Assembly (NCBI RefSeq): GCF_001577835.2
Contig: NC_029529.1
Span: 6,078,157-6,142,156, forward strand
Source: Coturnix japonica
Taxonomy: Eukaryota > Chordata > Aves > Galliformes > Phasianidae
Length of the DNA stretch: 64,000 bases
Direction: 5' to 3'
This document shows, piece after piece, positions 30,401 through 43,800 of the stretch. The first letter of the stretch is position 1, and every line of letters starts with the position of its first letter. Made by a program: the position numbers and the translations under genes. Below the pieces are notes generated by a model. It did no database searches. It saw only the letters and a program-made list of their open reading frames with translations, and was not told the DNA's origin.

Positions 30401-33400
30401 ATTCCTTGAACAATCACTATCTGAAATAGCAACTCTGCCCGAATTTATGTTATTTACTAGGGGTCCTGAAAATCTGGGAAGTTGCTACAGCTGCTTGTGT
30501 GTACACCCAGCCTGTGCCCTTTGAGCCCATGGAGTCAGAGGAGGAGACCAGCAACCACAGCCTGACCCACTGCATGCTCGTGCCTGAGAAAAATGAGATT
30601 GTCACAGTGTCTGTGGAGCACAACATTGTTTTCTATGATGCTCAAACACTTCAGCTCAGGAAGCAGGTAACGACCCTCTGCCTCTCTTCTATCAGTGTTT
30701 TAGGCTCAGCTCTTCTTCTGGTGAAAGCTTTATTCTTGAAATAACAAGGTTTATTGCTGAAAGCTTATTCCTGATCTGTTCCTTGGTTACAAACCAGAAA
30801 GCCAGTTTCACTGTTGGAGTTGGAGGGGTATTGCACAAATAAAGTCAAATGGAAAGCAGAACAGGCCCAGACAAAAATCTTTTTCTGTATTCCAGTAGGA
30901 TCTTGGCCTGCAGAATTAAGTGAAAGAAAATGGGAATGTGGCCTCATTAGGAATGGTACGATTTGATGCTTCTCTCTGTTAAACTTCTTCTGTTCTGCCA
31001 TCCTCAGCTTGTGGGTTACAATGATGAGGTTCTGGATGTGAAGTTCCTTGGACCCAGTGATTCTCACATTGTTGTGGCTACCAACAGCCCTCAGCTGAAA
31101 GTGTTCGAGCTGTCAACATCACACTGCCAGATCCTCTATGGCCACACAGGTGTGTGTGTGTGTGTATGTGGTGGTCAGCTCTGATGTGGGTGGGTGGAAG
31201 ATGTGGAAGTATTTCTTTATCCTTGTTTTTTTTTCCTCTGTTTAGAAACAATTCTTGCTTTGGATGTCTTCAGGAAAGGCCTGATGTTTGTAAGCTGTGC
31301 TAAGGTACGTAGGCATTCTTCATTGAATTAAACTCTTCATTGCTAGTGATCTTTGTAGACAGAGTTGTTATATTCCTGTATGGCAGAAAGGGCTTCTGTT
31401 GAGATGGCATTTATGACTGCTACATCCCCAAAATACAAGAGTCTTCCGTTGTTCCTTTTAAATGTTGCTCCCTTGTTTTGGTGAATGCAGGCAAAGATAC
31501 AGGCTTAAAAGCCACTGAATACAGGCTTATGGATGTAGTAGATGTGCGGAGGGCTGATCACTTGTCTGTTCTTTCCCATTACAGGACAAAAGCATTCGAG
31601 TATGGCGGATGAATAAGGAAGGAAGGGTGGTCTGTGTGGCCCAAGGATTGGGTCATGCTCATGGGGTAGGCACTGTCTCTTGCTCAAGGTAATAAGAGTC
31701 AAACAAAGTTTTACCTTTGCAAGCATGAGTCATGGCTGCTTTGCTGGTTCTCAGTGAATGTTTTGGTGAATATCTGATTCTGAATAATACTGTTTGTCAT
31801 GTTTGAATCCAGCTTGTCAAGGTGTTCTGAGTTAAAGGAAGAATGTTTGTGGTTTCCTTTCTTGGATGCACGTTTGTCCATAAGCTGTGAAGCTCTTCTT
31901 TATCAGTCTACTTCCTGTTTGGCTTAAAGAGCAGCAGCTGTTTAATTTGCCAGATAAAACTCAAGTAATTTGGACAGAATGACTGGGGAATGGAAGGGAG
32001 TGTGCCTATGAAGGTGCTTGCTTAAATAGTGTATCTGTTTATCAGCTCTTATTATGCTGCCTAGCAGTGTGGAAGCCCAGCTTGTTCAGAAGCTGCCATA
32101 TACCTTAGAAAGCTTACAGTGCTTTTGGCTAATGGCTGAATAGAGGGAGGTTATCCCAGGGACTTAAGTAAAATGAAAAACAACTTGAAGAAAGCACTCA
32201 CACTCTGTGTAATGTCACAGCAGAGTGACTGTGTAGATTCCAGCTGGGGAGAAAGCCTTTTCCCAGTGCAGTGAAAACCACTGTTTTGCTTTCTTTCACT
32301 TGGCATGTTTTTATTCTTTCCATTCAGGTTGAAAGAAAGCTTCATAGTGACCAGCAGCCAGGACTGCACAATAAAAGTGTGGAATATCCCAGAATCTCTC
32401 ACTTCCAAAGCAAAAGCAGCCTTGATCTCCAGTCCAGAAACCCTTCATGCACAAGTGACTGAGAGAGGTCATGACAAGGTAAAGTTCCACCTGATGTGAG
32501 AGCATATTTTTAGTACTTAAGTGCTCTCCTGTTTTATACCCTATGATTCCTAGCTGTATGACAGCAAAAGCAAAGACTTGAACTGCTTTACTCTCTCTAT
32601 TTCTGTGACTTTTCTAGGACATAAACAGCGTGGCAGTTTCTCCCAATGACAAGCTCATTGCCACGGGCTCGCAGGATCGGCTGGCCAAGCTGTGGTCCTG
32701 TTCTGATTGCTCCTTGCTAGGTGTCTTCACTGGACATAAGCGTGGAATCTGGTGTGTGCAGTTCTCTCCGGTGGATCAGATTTTGGCCACCTCTTCAGCA
32801 GATGGAACCCTGAAGCTTTGGGGTCTTCAGGACTTCAGTTGTTTGAAGGTAACAACAGCTCAGACTGCCCCTTGCTCTTCTAGGCAACTCTCACATGCTA
32901 TAGAGATTGATTATTATTATTGTTTTAAAGAATTTACCTATCTGGGCTTTTGTAGTAAATATTATTCTCTTGGAGGAGAGATCTTCTTTGAAAACTTGGC
33001 AACAGCTTTAATACTTTGGAGCTTCTCTCTTGTTTTCCAGACCTTTGAAGGTCACGATGCCTCTGTACTGAAGATCATTTTTGTAAGCCGAGGAACACAG
33101 CTGCTCAGTGGGTAAGTGCCTACACAAGAAGCCAGAATTAGTCAGAAAACATAACTGGTATGAGCAGCAAGATTGTGAAGTGGATGTAGTTTTAGAAAGA
33201 CTTATAGGAAGGTGTCAATTTTATGTCACGTGGCAGAGACGTGGCTTGTTTTCCTCTGCAGTTACACCATGGTTTCCAGTTAGCTCCACTGACGTTGCTG
33301 GGTTAGTGACATACACCACAGGGCAGAGCTAAGGATGCGTTCCACCTTAGTGCTTTCAGTGAGGCAAGAGCAGCCAGGGCTAAACTCTTACTGTTAGCTG

Positions 33401-36251
33401 CACAGGGCTTGTTCTCTAGCTAGAAGCAGGAAAGAATGCAGTTTATCTCCTGAATTGCCCTTTCTTATTGAAAGGTTGAAATGTAACAGACCAGAAACAC
33501 CAACAGAGCATATGAAGAAGTGTAGGTAATAGGGTACTCCAAGATGGAATCACCTGAAGGGATGCTAGTACTACCAGGAACAAGTTGAGATTCTTTAGAT
33601 CTCTTAAGATGTTTGGTTAATTCTGCTCAGATTTGATAGGTATCGGGATGAGCTTATTCAATATTTTGGGTGGGGTAGAGCAAGAATGGGTCTATCCAGC
33701 GATTCTCTGAGCTTGTGGTTTTGTTTTGTTTCTTTCCCCTTCCGAAAGTGGTTCTGATGGTCTCTTAAAACTCTGGACAATTAAAACGAATGAGTGTGTA
33801 AAAACATTGGATGGCCATGAAGATAAAATTTGGGGTCTTCACTCTAACAAGCAGGACGACATGGTCGTGACAGCATCCAGTGACTCCTCTATCACACTAT
33901 GGAAGGTACAGGGCTGGGTCTTTGTGTCTCTTCTCTGGGCTACTGATCAGAATGCATTTGTAGCATTCAGTATCTCAGTGATTTGTTCCTCACCATTCCA
34001 GCATGATACATGTCCTCATTTTACACACTTTGGCATTATTTGGTCTGGTTTGGGTTTTTTTTGGCCACACTGCGTTTCTCCAGTTGGTGCTTTAAAAGGA
34101 ACAGGAGTTGGTCTTTAAATGACCTTACCAGCACTGGTCTTTTAGAGGGGTTGGAGGGAATTGTGAGTTGGTGGATTTAAAATGTAAGTTACTTGACCCA
34201 GAGATCTTGCTGCGGAAGATGATTTTCCAATCACTTAGTGACTCTTTCATCTGAATTAAAGCAAGGTTTGACAAAGTTATATCCTGGTTTTATAGGATGT
34301 CACTGAAATTGAACAGGAAGAGGCAGAAGCTAAACGGGAGGAGCAGATTATGAAGTAAGTTGATTTTGGGTAGTAGTGGGCCATGAAGGGTGCATTGTGT
34401 CTGGTTAAACTCTCCACACTTGGAGCCATCCAACTCCCCTTAATTTGAAGGCCGTCCTGTAGAGATTTAGATGCTGCCATGGCATGGTTAGGCTTTTCTG
34501 CTTCGTAGAAGTTTAATTCCTGCAAATCCTTGCTATAATATTGTCATCTTGATAATGGATTGGTTTCATGTTTATATGCTATTAAGATAGGTCATGTCAA
34601 ACCGCTGAAACCTACTTTCATTTTGTTCCACTTCAGGCAGCATTAAGTAATTCAAGAATGCCTTGAACGTGCCGTGGGTAATTATCTCCACAATGTGGGC
34701 ACTCAGCCATTCACTGGCATGCACTATTAACTTCATGACATTAAACCTTTCCGCACCATTGCTGCCAAATCAGCCACTTTCTGTACTGAATTCTGTTCCG
34801 CCAACCAGATGCTTGTCTCATACTCCTGACTGATCTGTTTTCCAGAGAACAAGAGCTTTCTAACCTGCTCCATGAGAAAAGGTACCTCAAAGCATTAGGT
34901 TTGGCAATCTCTCTGGATCGTCCACACACAGTGCTGACAGTTGTTAAAGGTGAGTTTGTGTTATACACCGAATGTTTATTTTCCACCCTCTCTGCTTTCC
35001 AGGGCATCTCTTCCAGATACTGAAGTCAGACACAGACTATAGTCTGAAGTCTTTGATAAATTAAAGACTTTAATTACTAAAGTCAAATTATCTGTAAGCT
35101 TCTATTTTACCCTTCTCCAATAACTCCTAAAGGTTTGGACCTGTCACAGGGGATGTTATTTTCTGTGTAAGAGGAATGCATGGCTCTTGTTCTTGAAATA
35201 GTTTTTTTTTTTCTTTCCTTAACCCTTAATTTCTTCTTTTTAGCCATCCTCAAGGAAAGCGATGGGAGAAAGCGCTTGGAAGAGAACATTGCTCGGTTGC
35301 GGAAGGATCAGAAAGGTTTGTTACTGCACGGTTTTATAGCTAAAACCTTTCAGATCTGGGGCTTTTGTCTGAAGTGAAATTAATGCTGATCTCTGAGACA
35401 GAAGAGATGGCTTTTTGCACAGTCAATGTGCACAGATGTCCTTCTTCCCTAGAGGCAGTGTTAACATTCTTGGTGACGTGGAATACGAACTCTAGAAACT
35501 GCCACGAGGCTCAAGCTGTCATTGAAACCCTCCTGAAGCACGAAGCACCAGACGACCTCCTACAGTACTCGGGCATTAAATCTGCTGTGGAATCCCTGCT
35601 GCCTTACACCGGTGAGTGGTGCTGCAGGAACAGTTGGGCAGTGAGCAAGTTAATCCAGTCCAGATCTGTTGGGAGGTGCCTGCGGTGATGTGCTGTGGAA
35701 CTTGATTTCTATGCAATCTCAGCTGCCCCCTCCTCATGTGAGATCTGAACTCTCTTCCTGTTTTGTGCTCTTTGTGCCCAGAGAGATTGTGGATCTTTTG
35801 TCTCTGGAAGGGTTGAGGGCTGGGTTGGTTGAGGCTTTGAGCAGTCTGGTCTGTGTCTGGAAGGTGTCCCTTACTGTGGCAGTGCTGTTGGAAGTAGATT
35901 AACTCTGAAGTCCGTTCCAACTCATGCCACTCTAAGATCCTGGTGTTGAAGTAGTGCCTCCTGGTCTCCTTTTATTGGCCTGGACAGAGTTTGTCCACAG
36001 TGTGTGCCTCTGTGAGGTCTCCTCTTATGTTATGAATGCTCCGCCTGCTCTCTTCTAAACAGAAGAGACGTTTTTTGTACCCATTTCTGATAAACCTCTC
36101 CCATTGTGATACCAACCATCAGTTTTCTTTCTTTGCAGAGCGCCACTTTCAGAGGCTGAGCCGCTTGCTGCAGGCCTCCATGTTCATTGACTTCATGTGG
36201 CAGAACATGAAGCTGTCTGATGTGTCACATCAGGAAGATGTGATTCTGTGA
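27440..36251 (+). CDS. TBL3: Transducin beta-like 3 / UTP13, SSU processome WD40 protein
   Basis: TBL3 (yeast Utp13) is a nucleolar UTP-B subunit needed for 18S pre-rRNA processing. Twenty-two in-frame coding exons: 27440-27480, 27576-27627, 27712-27807, 28045-28092, 28628-28769, 29144-29228, 29390-29560, 29739-29814, 30063-30159, 30461-30666, 31008-31149, 31246-31304, 31585-31688, 32328-32478, 32618-32848, 33041-33111, 33749-33905, 34296-34354, 34846-34949, 35244-35315, 35453-35611 and 36139-36251; 811 residues (human 808). It begins MAAAAGSAVRFKSNYAVSRK. Two WD40 propellers show GGCDSTIKIWD, SSMDYKIRIWDL, GSQDRLAKLWS, SADGTLKLWG and GSDGLLKLWT. The C-terminal helical UTP13 domain has EKRYLKALGLAISLDRPHTV, VTWNTNSRNCHEAQAV and ERHFQRLSRLLQAS. 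No canonical AATAAA was found just downstream. Confidence 0.96.
29880..30002 (+). repeat. CR1 3'-end fragment in TBL3 intron 8
   Basis: TTGGATGTTGTGTTGAGGGA, then GGTTGGACTGGATGATCCTG, TTCCAACCTTGGTGATTCTG: a sense-strand CR1 3' end of about 120 bp. Confidence 0.85.
31150..31172. repeat. Short (TG)n microsatellite
   Basis: A TG run begins within the splice donor of TBL3 exon 11 (donor GTGTGTGT at 31150), so length changes would touch the donor. Confidence 0.85.
35790..35935 (+). repeat. Diverged CR1 3'-end fragment in TBL3 intron 21
   Basis: Recognisable CR1 pattern: GGTTGAGGCTTTGAGCAGTC, TGGAAGGTGTCCCT, and a degraded tail TCCGTTCCAACTCATGCCA. It is heavily diverged. Confidence 0.6.
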
Positions 36252-37540
36252 CTCTTCCCTCATCAGCTGCTGTTTCCTGACAGACATCCGAACTGCTTTC
36301 CCACCAGATACAGCAACTGGAATACTCTGTATTTTTTAATAATTATTATTATTTTTTAATTGAATTTCTAAAACAAGACCATTGTTCAGTCTTTTTTGGA
36401 TTTAATGAGAGGAAGGATTTGTTCCTTTGGGTAAGTTGTGGCTTCCCTTTGTATTTTCACAGCCCAGATAATAGGAGTGCTCAGCTGAAGTTTAGCTAGG
36501 TGTGCATAGATCAGTGTTGTCTGAGCCTTGTACCTAGGCAAAATATAGGCTGGGCTGAGGCAGGTCTGCCACCTTTCCTGCCTCAAATGCAGCACTGGAC
36601 AGGCACAGGGATGCGATGTTAATTCTCCAACAAGCAAGTCTTAGAAGTACAAAAACTACACAGTCCTTCTGCATATTTGTATGCATTTTATTTCAGAGAC
36701 AAACGTATAAAACTTAGAACAGTACAAACACCTGCAAGATGGCTGACTTGCCCAATTAAAAACAACAAAAAAAAGACAGTCAGGCATGGGAGGCTCACTA
36801 AAATTAAAGGCAGCAATCTATACAAAAGTAATGGGTTTTCCTTTAACTTTTTTCCATCTCAGTTTTAGCAGATGAATTTAGAGCAGGAAGTACTGTAAGG
36901 TTCAATAATTATCAGACCCCCTCTTTATGTTTTGCTTGTAACTGTGAGCTCTAGCCTCAGCCACCCTACCCAGCCAGCAAACAAACTGTACTGCAGCCAT
37001 TTTTATCTCTGTGTCTGCAGAATGACATTAAGGCAAGGTAAGAGATGACATTCATAGGCACTACCGATGTTTTTTGTCCTCAGCCATTCAAAGGGTCCAG
37101 CCAATTCACCTTTGCCTGGCCAGTTTTCTACTACCCAAGTTCACGTAACATTAAAGTAAAAAATTAAATAGTACTTAAATATATATTTTCCAGGGATTCA
37201 GATAAATGCTGTTCACATGGCTGTAGCTGTGGGTTTCACTCCTCTGTTCTCCAGCACTGTCAGGTAGTTGCAGTATGAGGATTAATGCAAGAAAATTGTG
37301 GTGCTCTGATAAATGGTGTTACAGGATAAAAACGTGCCCAAGGGAGTGAACTAAGCCACTAAGCCATAAGTGACCTATGCTAAACAGGAGGTGCAGCATT
37401 CTACTGCAGCTCTGCTAGTAACAGTAGTGTGCCCTCGTTAAAGCTCCCTGGCCATGGTGTGCATGCTACAGTATTAAGCCAGCAAAGCCATGTCTACAAG
37501 CCTTGAAAGCAGTGGTCCCTGCAATATGAGGCATGGGGTT
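36252..37540. other. TBL3 3' flank and NOXO1 3' UTR
   Basis: The space between the convergent stops of TBL3 (36251) and NOXO1 (37541). An AT-rich tract follows TBL3 (36335-36370). A minus-strand AATAAA (TTTATT at 36687-36692) is a good NOXO1 poly(A) signal and would give it a 3' UTR of about 850 bases. No other gene is seen. Confidence 0.55.
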
Positions 37541-40500
37541 CTAGTCAGCACTGGGCAGGGGAGGCAGGGCCTGGAGGGGTGGGCAGGCAGCTGACTGCTG
37601 CAGGGCCCGCTTGGTGACTGAGCTGCACCTCTGGAGGATCTCATGAGCTGAGGGGCGCGTGGGCACCTTGGGGGCACCAGTGGGCACCTCTGGGTCAGTG
37701 AGGGAGCTTAGGTCAGTAGCAGATGGCTCCACAAAGCCTGAGTCGTTCCTGTCCTTATAGGTGAGGCGTGGAGATTTGCTGCTGTGTGTGGCTGAGGTAT
37801 GTCCAAGGACTGGGCTCGCTGCTTGCTCCACTTCAGGCAGGGACCTGGACAAGTCTGGCTTCCAGCTCAGCACACTTCTGGGCTCACTGCCTGAGCTGAG
37901 CGAGGAGCTGTCAGACTCCAGGTCTGGAGTGGAGATGACCCTAGGCAGAGATTGTGATCTGCTTCTTAAGCTCACATCTTCATCATTGCCGTCCCCTGAG
38001 GTGCAGTCCCATGCTGTGCTGTTTCGCAGGGGCTGGGGAGTCGGAAAGGAGCAGAGGTTGGGTGTGGAGATGTGGAGCCCGCTGTTCATGATGGTCTGCA
38101 GCCTGTGGTGGGGGTTCTTGTAGGCCTGGAGGCACATGGAGGGCATGTATCCTGTGCGCCCATTGTAACTGAGGAGGAAATGTTGAAAAGCAACACTGAA
38201 GGACTGTTCTGGCCTTGACAAAAGTGGGGGAGCACACAAGGCTTGTGTGTACACAGGGCATCAGGAAGGGGAAAGTATTCATCTCAAACCAGCTTTGGAG
38301 AAGTCTCCTTACCGGACAAGCCACCAGCCATTGTCAGATCTCTTGACCACCTCCACCACCACACCTTTGTTCAGAGAGAGCTCATCTGCTTTCTGTGACT
38401 CATAGGCCCGCATGACAAAGTACAGACTGCCTGGGGGGAGAAGGGAAGGCGACAGTTGTCTTAACAGGGAAAGCTGAGCAAGAATTCTGCCTAACTGTGC
38501 AGCCCCAGGCCTAGGGAGACTTCAGAACATGATGGGTGAGCAAGGTGTGATCCTGAAACTAGAGCTGCTGCCTCAGACAGAAGCGTACTCACCCTCCTCA
38601 TCTGAGCTCCCAACATTCTGGATGTCCTTGTGAACATTGATCTGTTCCAGATACGAGGCTGGGAACCAGGCTATCTGCTTGTCTGCATTTTCCACAAGCC
38701 ACCAGCCTGCAGCAAAAAAACAGAACAAAGTTTGTAAAGCCAGCAGAAAGCAGAGAGATGATCAGTAATGTCCCAGTGTAGGGACACAGGCAGGAGCCAT
38801 AGGTTCCAGAGACCAACACAGTGCTGGTACTTGGCAGAGTTCTATCTAGACTAGGATGCACCATGCAGGTGTGTTGGGCTCTGCAGAGCATTAAAAGCTT
38901 TCTGCTGGGAGTAAGGTCCTAGGTCTCAGCTCAGACTCATGCACCCCTCAATTAGAAAAGAGCAGACCACTTGTTTCCTCCTATCTAAATCCAGTTAAAC
39001 ACCCCACATGTACCAATGTCACCCATTTGCTTGCTGTTACAGCCTTAATGTTTTCCAAGCCTTAAATCAATCTAGAAATCTTTCAGCATCCACCCCTGAA
39101 GTGGAAGGATCTTAATCAAACCTACCAGTCATGTCCTTCAGTAACACTTCAACAACGTCCTTCTTAGCGACTTTGAAAGTCTTGTTCTTTGTGTCTTTGG
39201 TTTCAAAGGTTTCAATGCAGCGGTAGCTCTCAGACACCTGAGGGTACGTAATGGAGAGCGGCTGCTGCTGCTGCACCTCTTTCTTCTTTTCCCCTCCAAT
39301 TTCTGATGGCATGATTACAACACTGAAAAGCAAAGTTTGATGTTGGTTTACTGAAAGCTCAGTAAAATCGAGGTTATTCAGTAGACTAAGAGAGGTTTAG
39401 GTATCAAAACAGTAGCAAACCTCTGCTCTTCTGCTCCACAATGTAACTGGCATTTCTCTTCTGTCTGTATTCTACAACATTTCTCCTTTATGCAGAGATA
39501 CACAAACAAAAAAGTACAAATGGGGTTTCCCACCTGTCTTCAGGAAAGCAGGGGTCGAGGTCTTGAGTTTGTGCCTTGAAAAACTGAACCACATCTTCAC
39601 CCTGGGAGATTTTCGCATCCACTTTCAGCAGTTCCTGTGAGTAAGTTTCCAGCAATTTCAGTCGCTCCAGGGACCTGTTTATCTTCCCACTCTTCTTCTG
39701 TTTCCCATTTATATCTTTAAAGTAACAAGAGCAAAGTTGATCCAAGACTATAGCGTACCTGAACCAGAGCAGCGTCTTCTGCCTGAGCATGGCAGTGCCC
39801 TGCTTATTGCACCCAAAGCAGACACAGGTGCCTCTGCCTCCTTGTTTCAAATAGCTCTTGATAAAACTTTTGCATACCTAAGTTTGTCATAGTTCATGTG
39901 TAAATGTTACTAAGAGCTCTGAGCTAATAGAAGTGCAATACTCATCTACCAAGTACATTTATACCCCAAAACCAGTTGTTTCTGTGCTATTTTATGTCAA
40001 TGATGTCCAGTGACTAAAGTCTATGTCATCCACAACAGCTGTTCCCAATGGCTGCGTTGTGTCTGTTGGTCCCTTACTCAGTGTGTTCTCCTCCTTACCT
40101 TTAAACCTGGGTATAGTGCGGTCAGATCTCTTAAGCGATCCACTCTCAATGGGGAATTTCCTCTTCAGTTCTTTCTAGAAGTGAGACAAAGCAGTGAGTG
40201 GAGATGCTGGGCTCCTTCCTCCCTCCCAGGGACGTGGATGTTATTTTCAGGGAGTTATTCACTTACATGGAATCTCTTAAATTCTTCAAGCGTCCGGTAT
40301 ATAAGAATATTGTTTTGATCTGACCAGGACACGAACATCATGTACTTCTGAAAAAACAGAAGAGAAATAGAATGCATCCTTATCATAATGGTCAATATTG
40401 GATGTTTTCAAGCAATGAGCTTTTGACAGGAGCTCTGATTTAGTTTTTGCTTTGGGCTGCCAGATGGTCTCAATAAGAAATGAAATTAAACACTAAACCT

Positions 40501-40810
40501 ATTAAAATATTTCCTTAATTTTAGGGTCCCAAATGAGCATTAAAAACAGGAAAAAAGAAGTCTGAAACAGCAGAGTTCAGGATAACCATTTTCTTATGAG
40601 ACAGACAATTATAAACAAGTCTAAGGGACCCATGTCCTAGATAATAACACTTTAATAACACTGAAGGATATTGAGCATGCATATTGCTGAAATAACTAAA
40701 AATAGGTAACGTTTAAGGAGAACAAAAGCCAACACATTAAGTTAAAATACCTTCTGCTTTCCACACTGCATCAAGCCCACAGCCTTCACATCCACTGGGA
40801 ACCGGCTCAT
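37541..40810 (-). CDS. NOXO1: NADPH oxidase organizer 1
   Basis: NOXO1 assembles and activates NOX1/NOX3 at membranes, binding phosphoinositides, p22phox and NOXA1. Minus-strand exons are 40810-40751, 40347-40267, 40174-40099, 39714-39534, 39322-39126, 38706-38593, 38430-38313 and 38168-37541; 484 residues. An N-terminal PX domain spans about residues 1-130 ([46 protein letters not shown]). Two SH3 domains follow: the first around [20 protein letters not shown] and [19 protein letters not shown], the second around [35 protein letters not shown]. The long Ser-rich tail ends with the conserved [20 protein letters not shown]. Human NOXO1 is about 370-376 aa, so the bird tail is about 100 residues longer. 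Confidence 0.95.
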
Positions 40811-40866
40811 CTTCCCACACTGCCTGTCCTGCAGCTGGAGGCTGAGCAGGGCACGGCCTCCTGCAG

Positions 40867-40874
40867 CTTAAATA
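40867..40874 (-). promoter_or_regulatory. NOXO1: TATA-like element of NOXO1
   Basis: TATTTAAG on the minus strand, about 60 bases before the start codon at 40810, implies a start site near 40840 and a very short 5' UTR. It is inferred from spacing only. Confidence 0.45.
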
Positions 40875-43800
40875 CACTGGGCTGGAGGGAGGGCACCAGC
40901 ACTCAGGGCTACGCTCCTTCCCTGCTTCCTCCTCCGCCCAGCAGCTTGAGGAAAAACTCCATCGTTTTGAAATTATCGCATGCCTTTTCCCTGCTCCCCT
41001 GTCTTTAATGTGCAAATACTGAGCACAGATGGTGGGGCATAGGTCATGGAGCTGGAGAAAAGCGTCTTATCTTATCGCATCCTTTGGAGAATACTGCCAG
41101 TAAATGACCCATCCCTGCTGCCAGGGGGGTTTGTCATCCCTAGGTTCATCATTTCTGGGTTTATATCATCCCTGGGTTTCTATTATCATTGGCTTCATCA
41201 TCCCTGGGTGTTAGCAGAGCTCTCTGGGCGGCAGCAGTAGCAGCTGCTGTTATCAGACAGCACACTGCATTTCCTTCAATGGATGCATTTATGGCTCTGC
41301 TGTACCAGCACCTTTATGGGAGCCACCTGTGGCTGTAACAGCTTGGGCTGCAATCACAGCATTCCCCTGAGCTGATCACAGACATGGTTGCAAAGCGCAA
41401 ATCAGCCAGGATTCCATGCACAAAGCAGCTGCTACAGATCTGTCTTCTTCACTAATTATTCTTACCTGTTTAGTAAAAGGAGCCCTGATAGCCCTATTCA
41501 CATTCATGCATTCTCACAAAGAAATGGGAGATGTTGATGCTATCGTTGCCACAGCAAGGATGAATGAGTCCCAGGGGCTTACAGGAAGAAATCCCATAGA
41601 TTTTCATGTGTAAATATGCACCTAAGGCACCCTGAGGTCCTGCCTCAGGCCTGGGAATCCACCTGCACTCAATGTGATGGACAGGGAGGTGGAGAACACC
41701 TCCCAGGAGAGCCCTGGGGTCTTGGCTCAGCCATGGCAGCCAGCAGCACAGCCTGCCTGGTGGGAAAAGCCCAGCAAGAAGATGGATTTGCTTCACTGCA
41801 GAAATATGGCTCCTTGCTGCCCTCAAGGCATTGCCTGATTGGTAATTACAGCCCTGGATGGCCGTCCTCTTGCTGACCTGTGGCTGTGGCATGCCTCAGG
41901 TTATGGCTTGGTCTAGGGGCATCTGTCTGATCTGGCCGCTTGCCCTGCCTGCTCTCCCTTCTTTGATGAAGCCTTGAATCATTATCATTATTGGAGCCCA
42001 AATGGAGAGGCTCAGCCCTGCATTCCCTTTCATTTTCCAATTACACCGAGCTTCTTAAATCCCTCAGCAACAGGTGCAGAGGACCTTTCATCTATCAGAA
42101 AAAAAAGAAGAAAAAAAACCACAATCAAACGACACAGAATCCCATTGGGAAGCCAGACAAAATAACTTCTGGGCAGCTGGAAAATACACTGATTAGGGCT
42201 TTGGTTTCATGAAAACACGTGAGGCTGCCCCTGTCCTGCAAAGTGGCGGCTGTTGAGGGCAGAGGAGGCGTGTTGGTGAAGTCTGATCTATTGCTGCTGG
42301 ATCCCTGTTCTCCTTTATTAAAGAAAAGTTGTACAGCGAGCACCTCAGTCCCATGCACACATCTGGTGGGAAAATCCCTTCCGTGCCTTCTCTGGGCACT
42401 CCCTGGTTGACAGGATGACATAGGTGCTGCTGTACAAGGCAGACTTGCTGCACCAAGGTCAGATCGTCCATCTCTGCTTGCAGCTGGTCCAGCAAAGTCA
42501 CATGCTGTTAAACCTGGCTGGCTTTTGTGTCAAGAGAAGATCTTTGCATCCAGTGGGGTTGCTCTTTTGGCTGTTGGCATTTGCAAGACACCAATGGAGG
42601 TGGCAGCTCTTCCAGCAGCATAACTGTGCTTTGGGATGGAGTCATGTGTGCTGGTACCATTGCGTGGCCAACACCAAGCAGAACACGCCGTGTTGGTTTT
42701 CTGTCCCAGAGCAAACACAAAGCACAATGCATTTCCAAAAGTGTGAAGGTTTAAAACTGTTTACCCTAAATGGGAGAAGCCAAAGACAATCAAAGTCTTC
42801 AGTCGTATCAGACCACTAAAGGAAGTTTAGATACCTTTCCATTCTGTGTCTGTAAATACTGTGATTGCCAGTAAAGCAAGAAGAGGAGGTAATGGCCTCG
42901 TTTTTGACAATTCCAGAAGCTTTGCCACATAGAAAGCATAATCCAGTGCCACAACAGAAGGGTGAGACTATGTAGAGGCTTGCGACCATCTGGGGCTGGA
43001 GATCCACCACTGCATGGAGAGCTGATGTTCTGGGATAGACTGCATGGTGACAGGGATCTCATGAGCAAAACTAACACCCATGGTACTAGAGCACCCTCAA
43101 ACCACCCCAAAGCCATTGCAGCTCAGTGCCATGCCTGCAGGGATAGATGGAGAACAAACCAGAAGCATTTACTAACTCCACTTCTGTGTGGGCTCATTTG
43201 GGCACAAATCTCTTCAACAGTAAGTTGTGCCTACTACTACTACTATATGGCTCCTGCTACTTCTATATCATCCTGCTCAGAATCTGTACCTACAGGTGTG
43301 TAACTATTAACTGCAGTCAGGAGTGACTGCCGGGAAGGATAGCATTCAACTCCAAGTATCAGGTGCTGTCATTGCATCATCAGTCTATATTTACACAGCT
43401 TCTGAGATACAGCAATTAATTTTTCTCTGATGGATTTACAGAGTACAAAGGAGATCATCAAATAGCAGGTAACGCATAGCAGGGGACTGTCCAGCTTTGA
43501 GAGGGCAGAGTGCAAGCATAGATTTTTCTCCACAATTACTTCTTAGTGTTTTGAACTGGAGGGCAAACAGGAGTGAGACAATCATCTGAACCAATCCTAC
43601 ATCCACAAGGGCCACAAGTCGAGCCTTGCAGCAGCTGCTTCCAAAGCCCAACAAGCAGTGATCATCTCAGAAATACACATGCATGAAAAAAAAGAAGACC
43701 CGTATTACAAACATTCTCTTCCACATACAGGATTAGGTCTGAGCTGCTCGTGGCTGCAGGTGTGCAAGATCCAAACTCATGCATTTATCCTTTTATGGCC

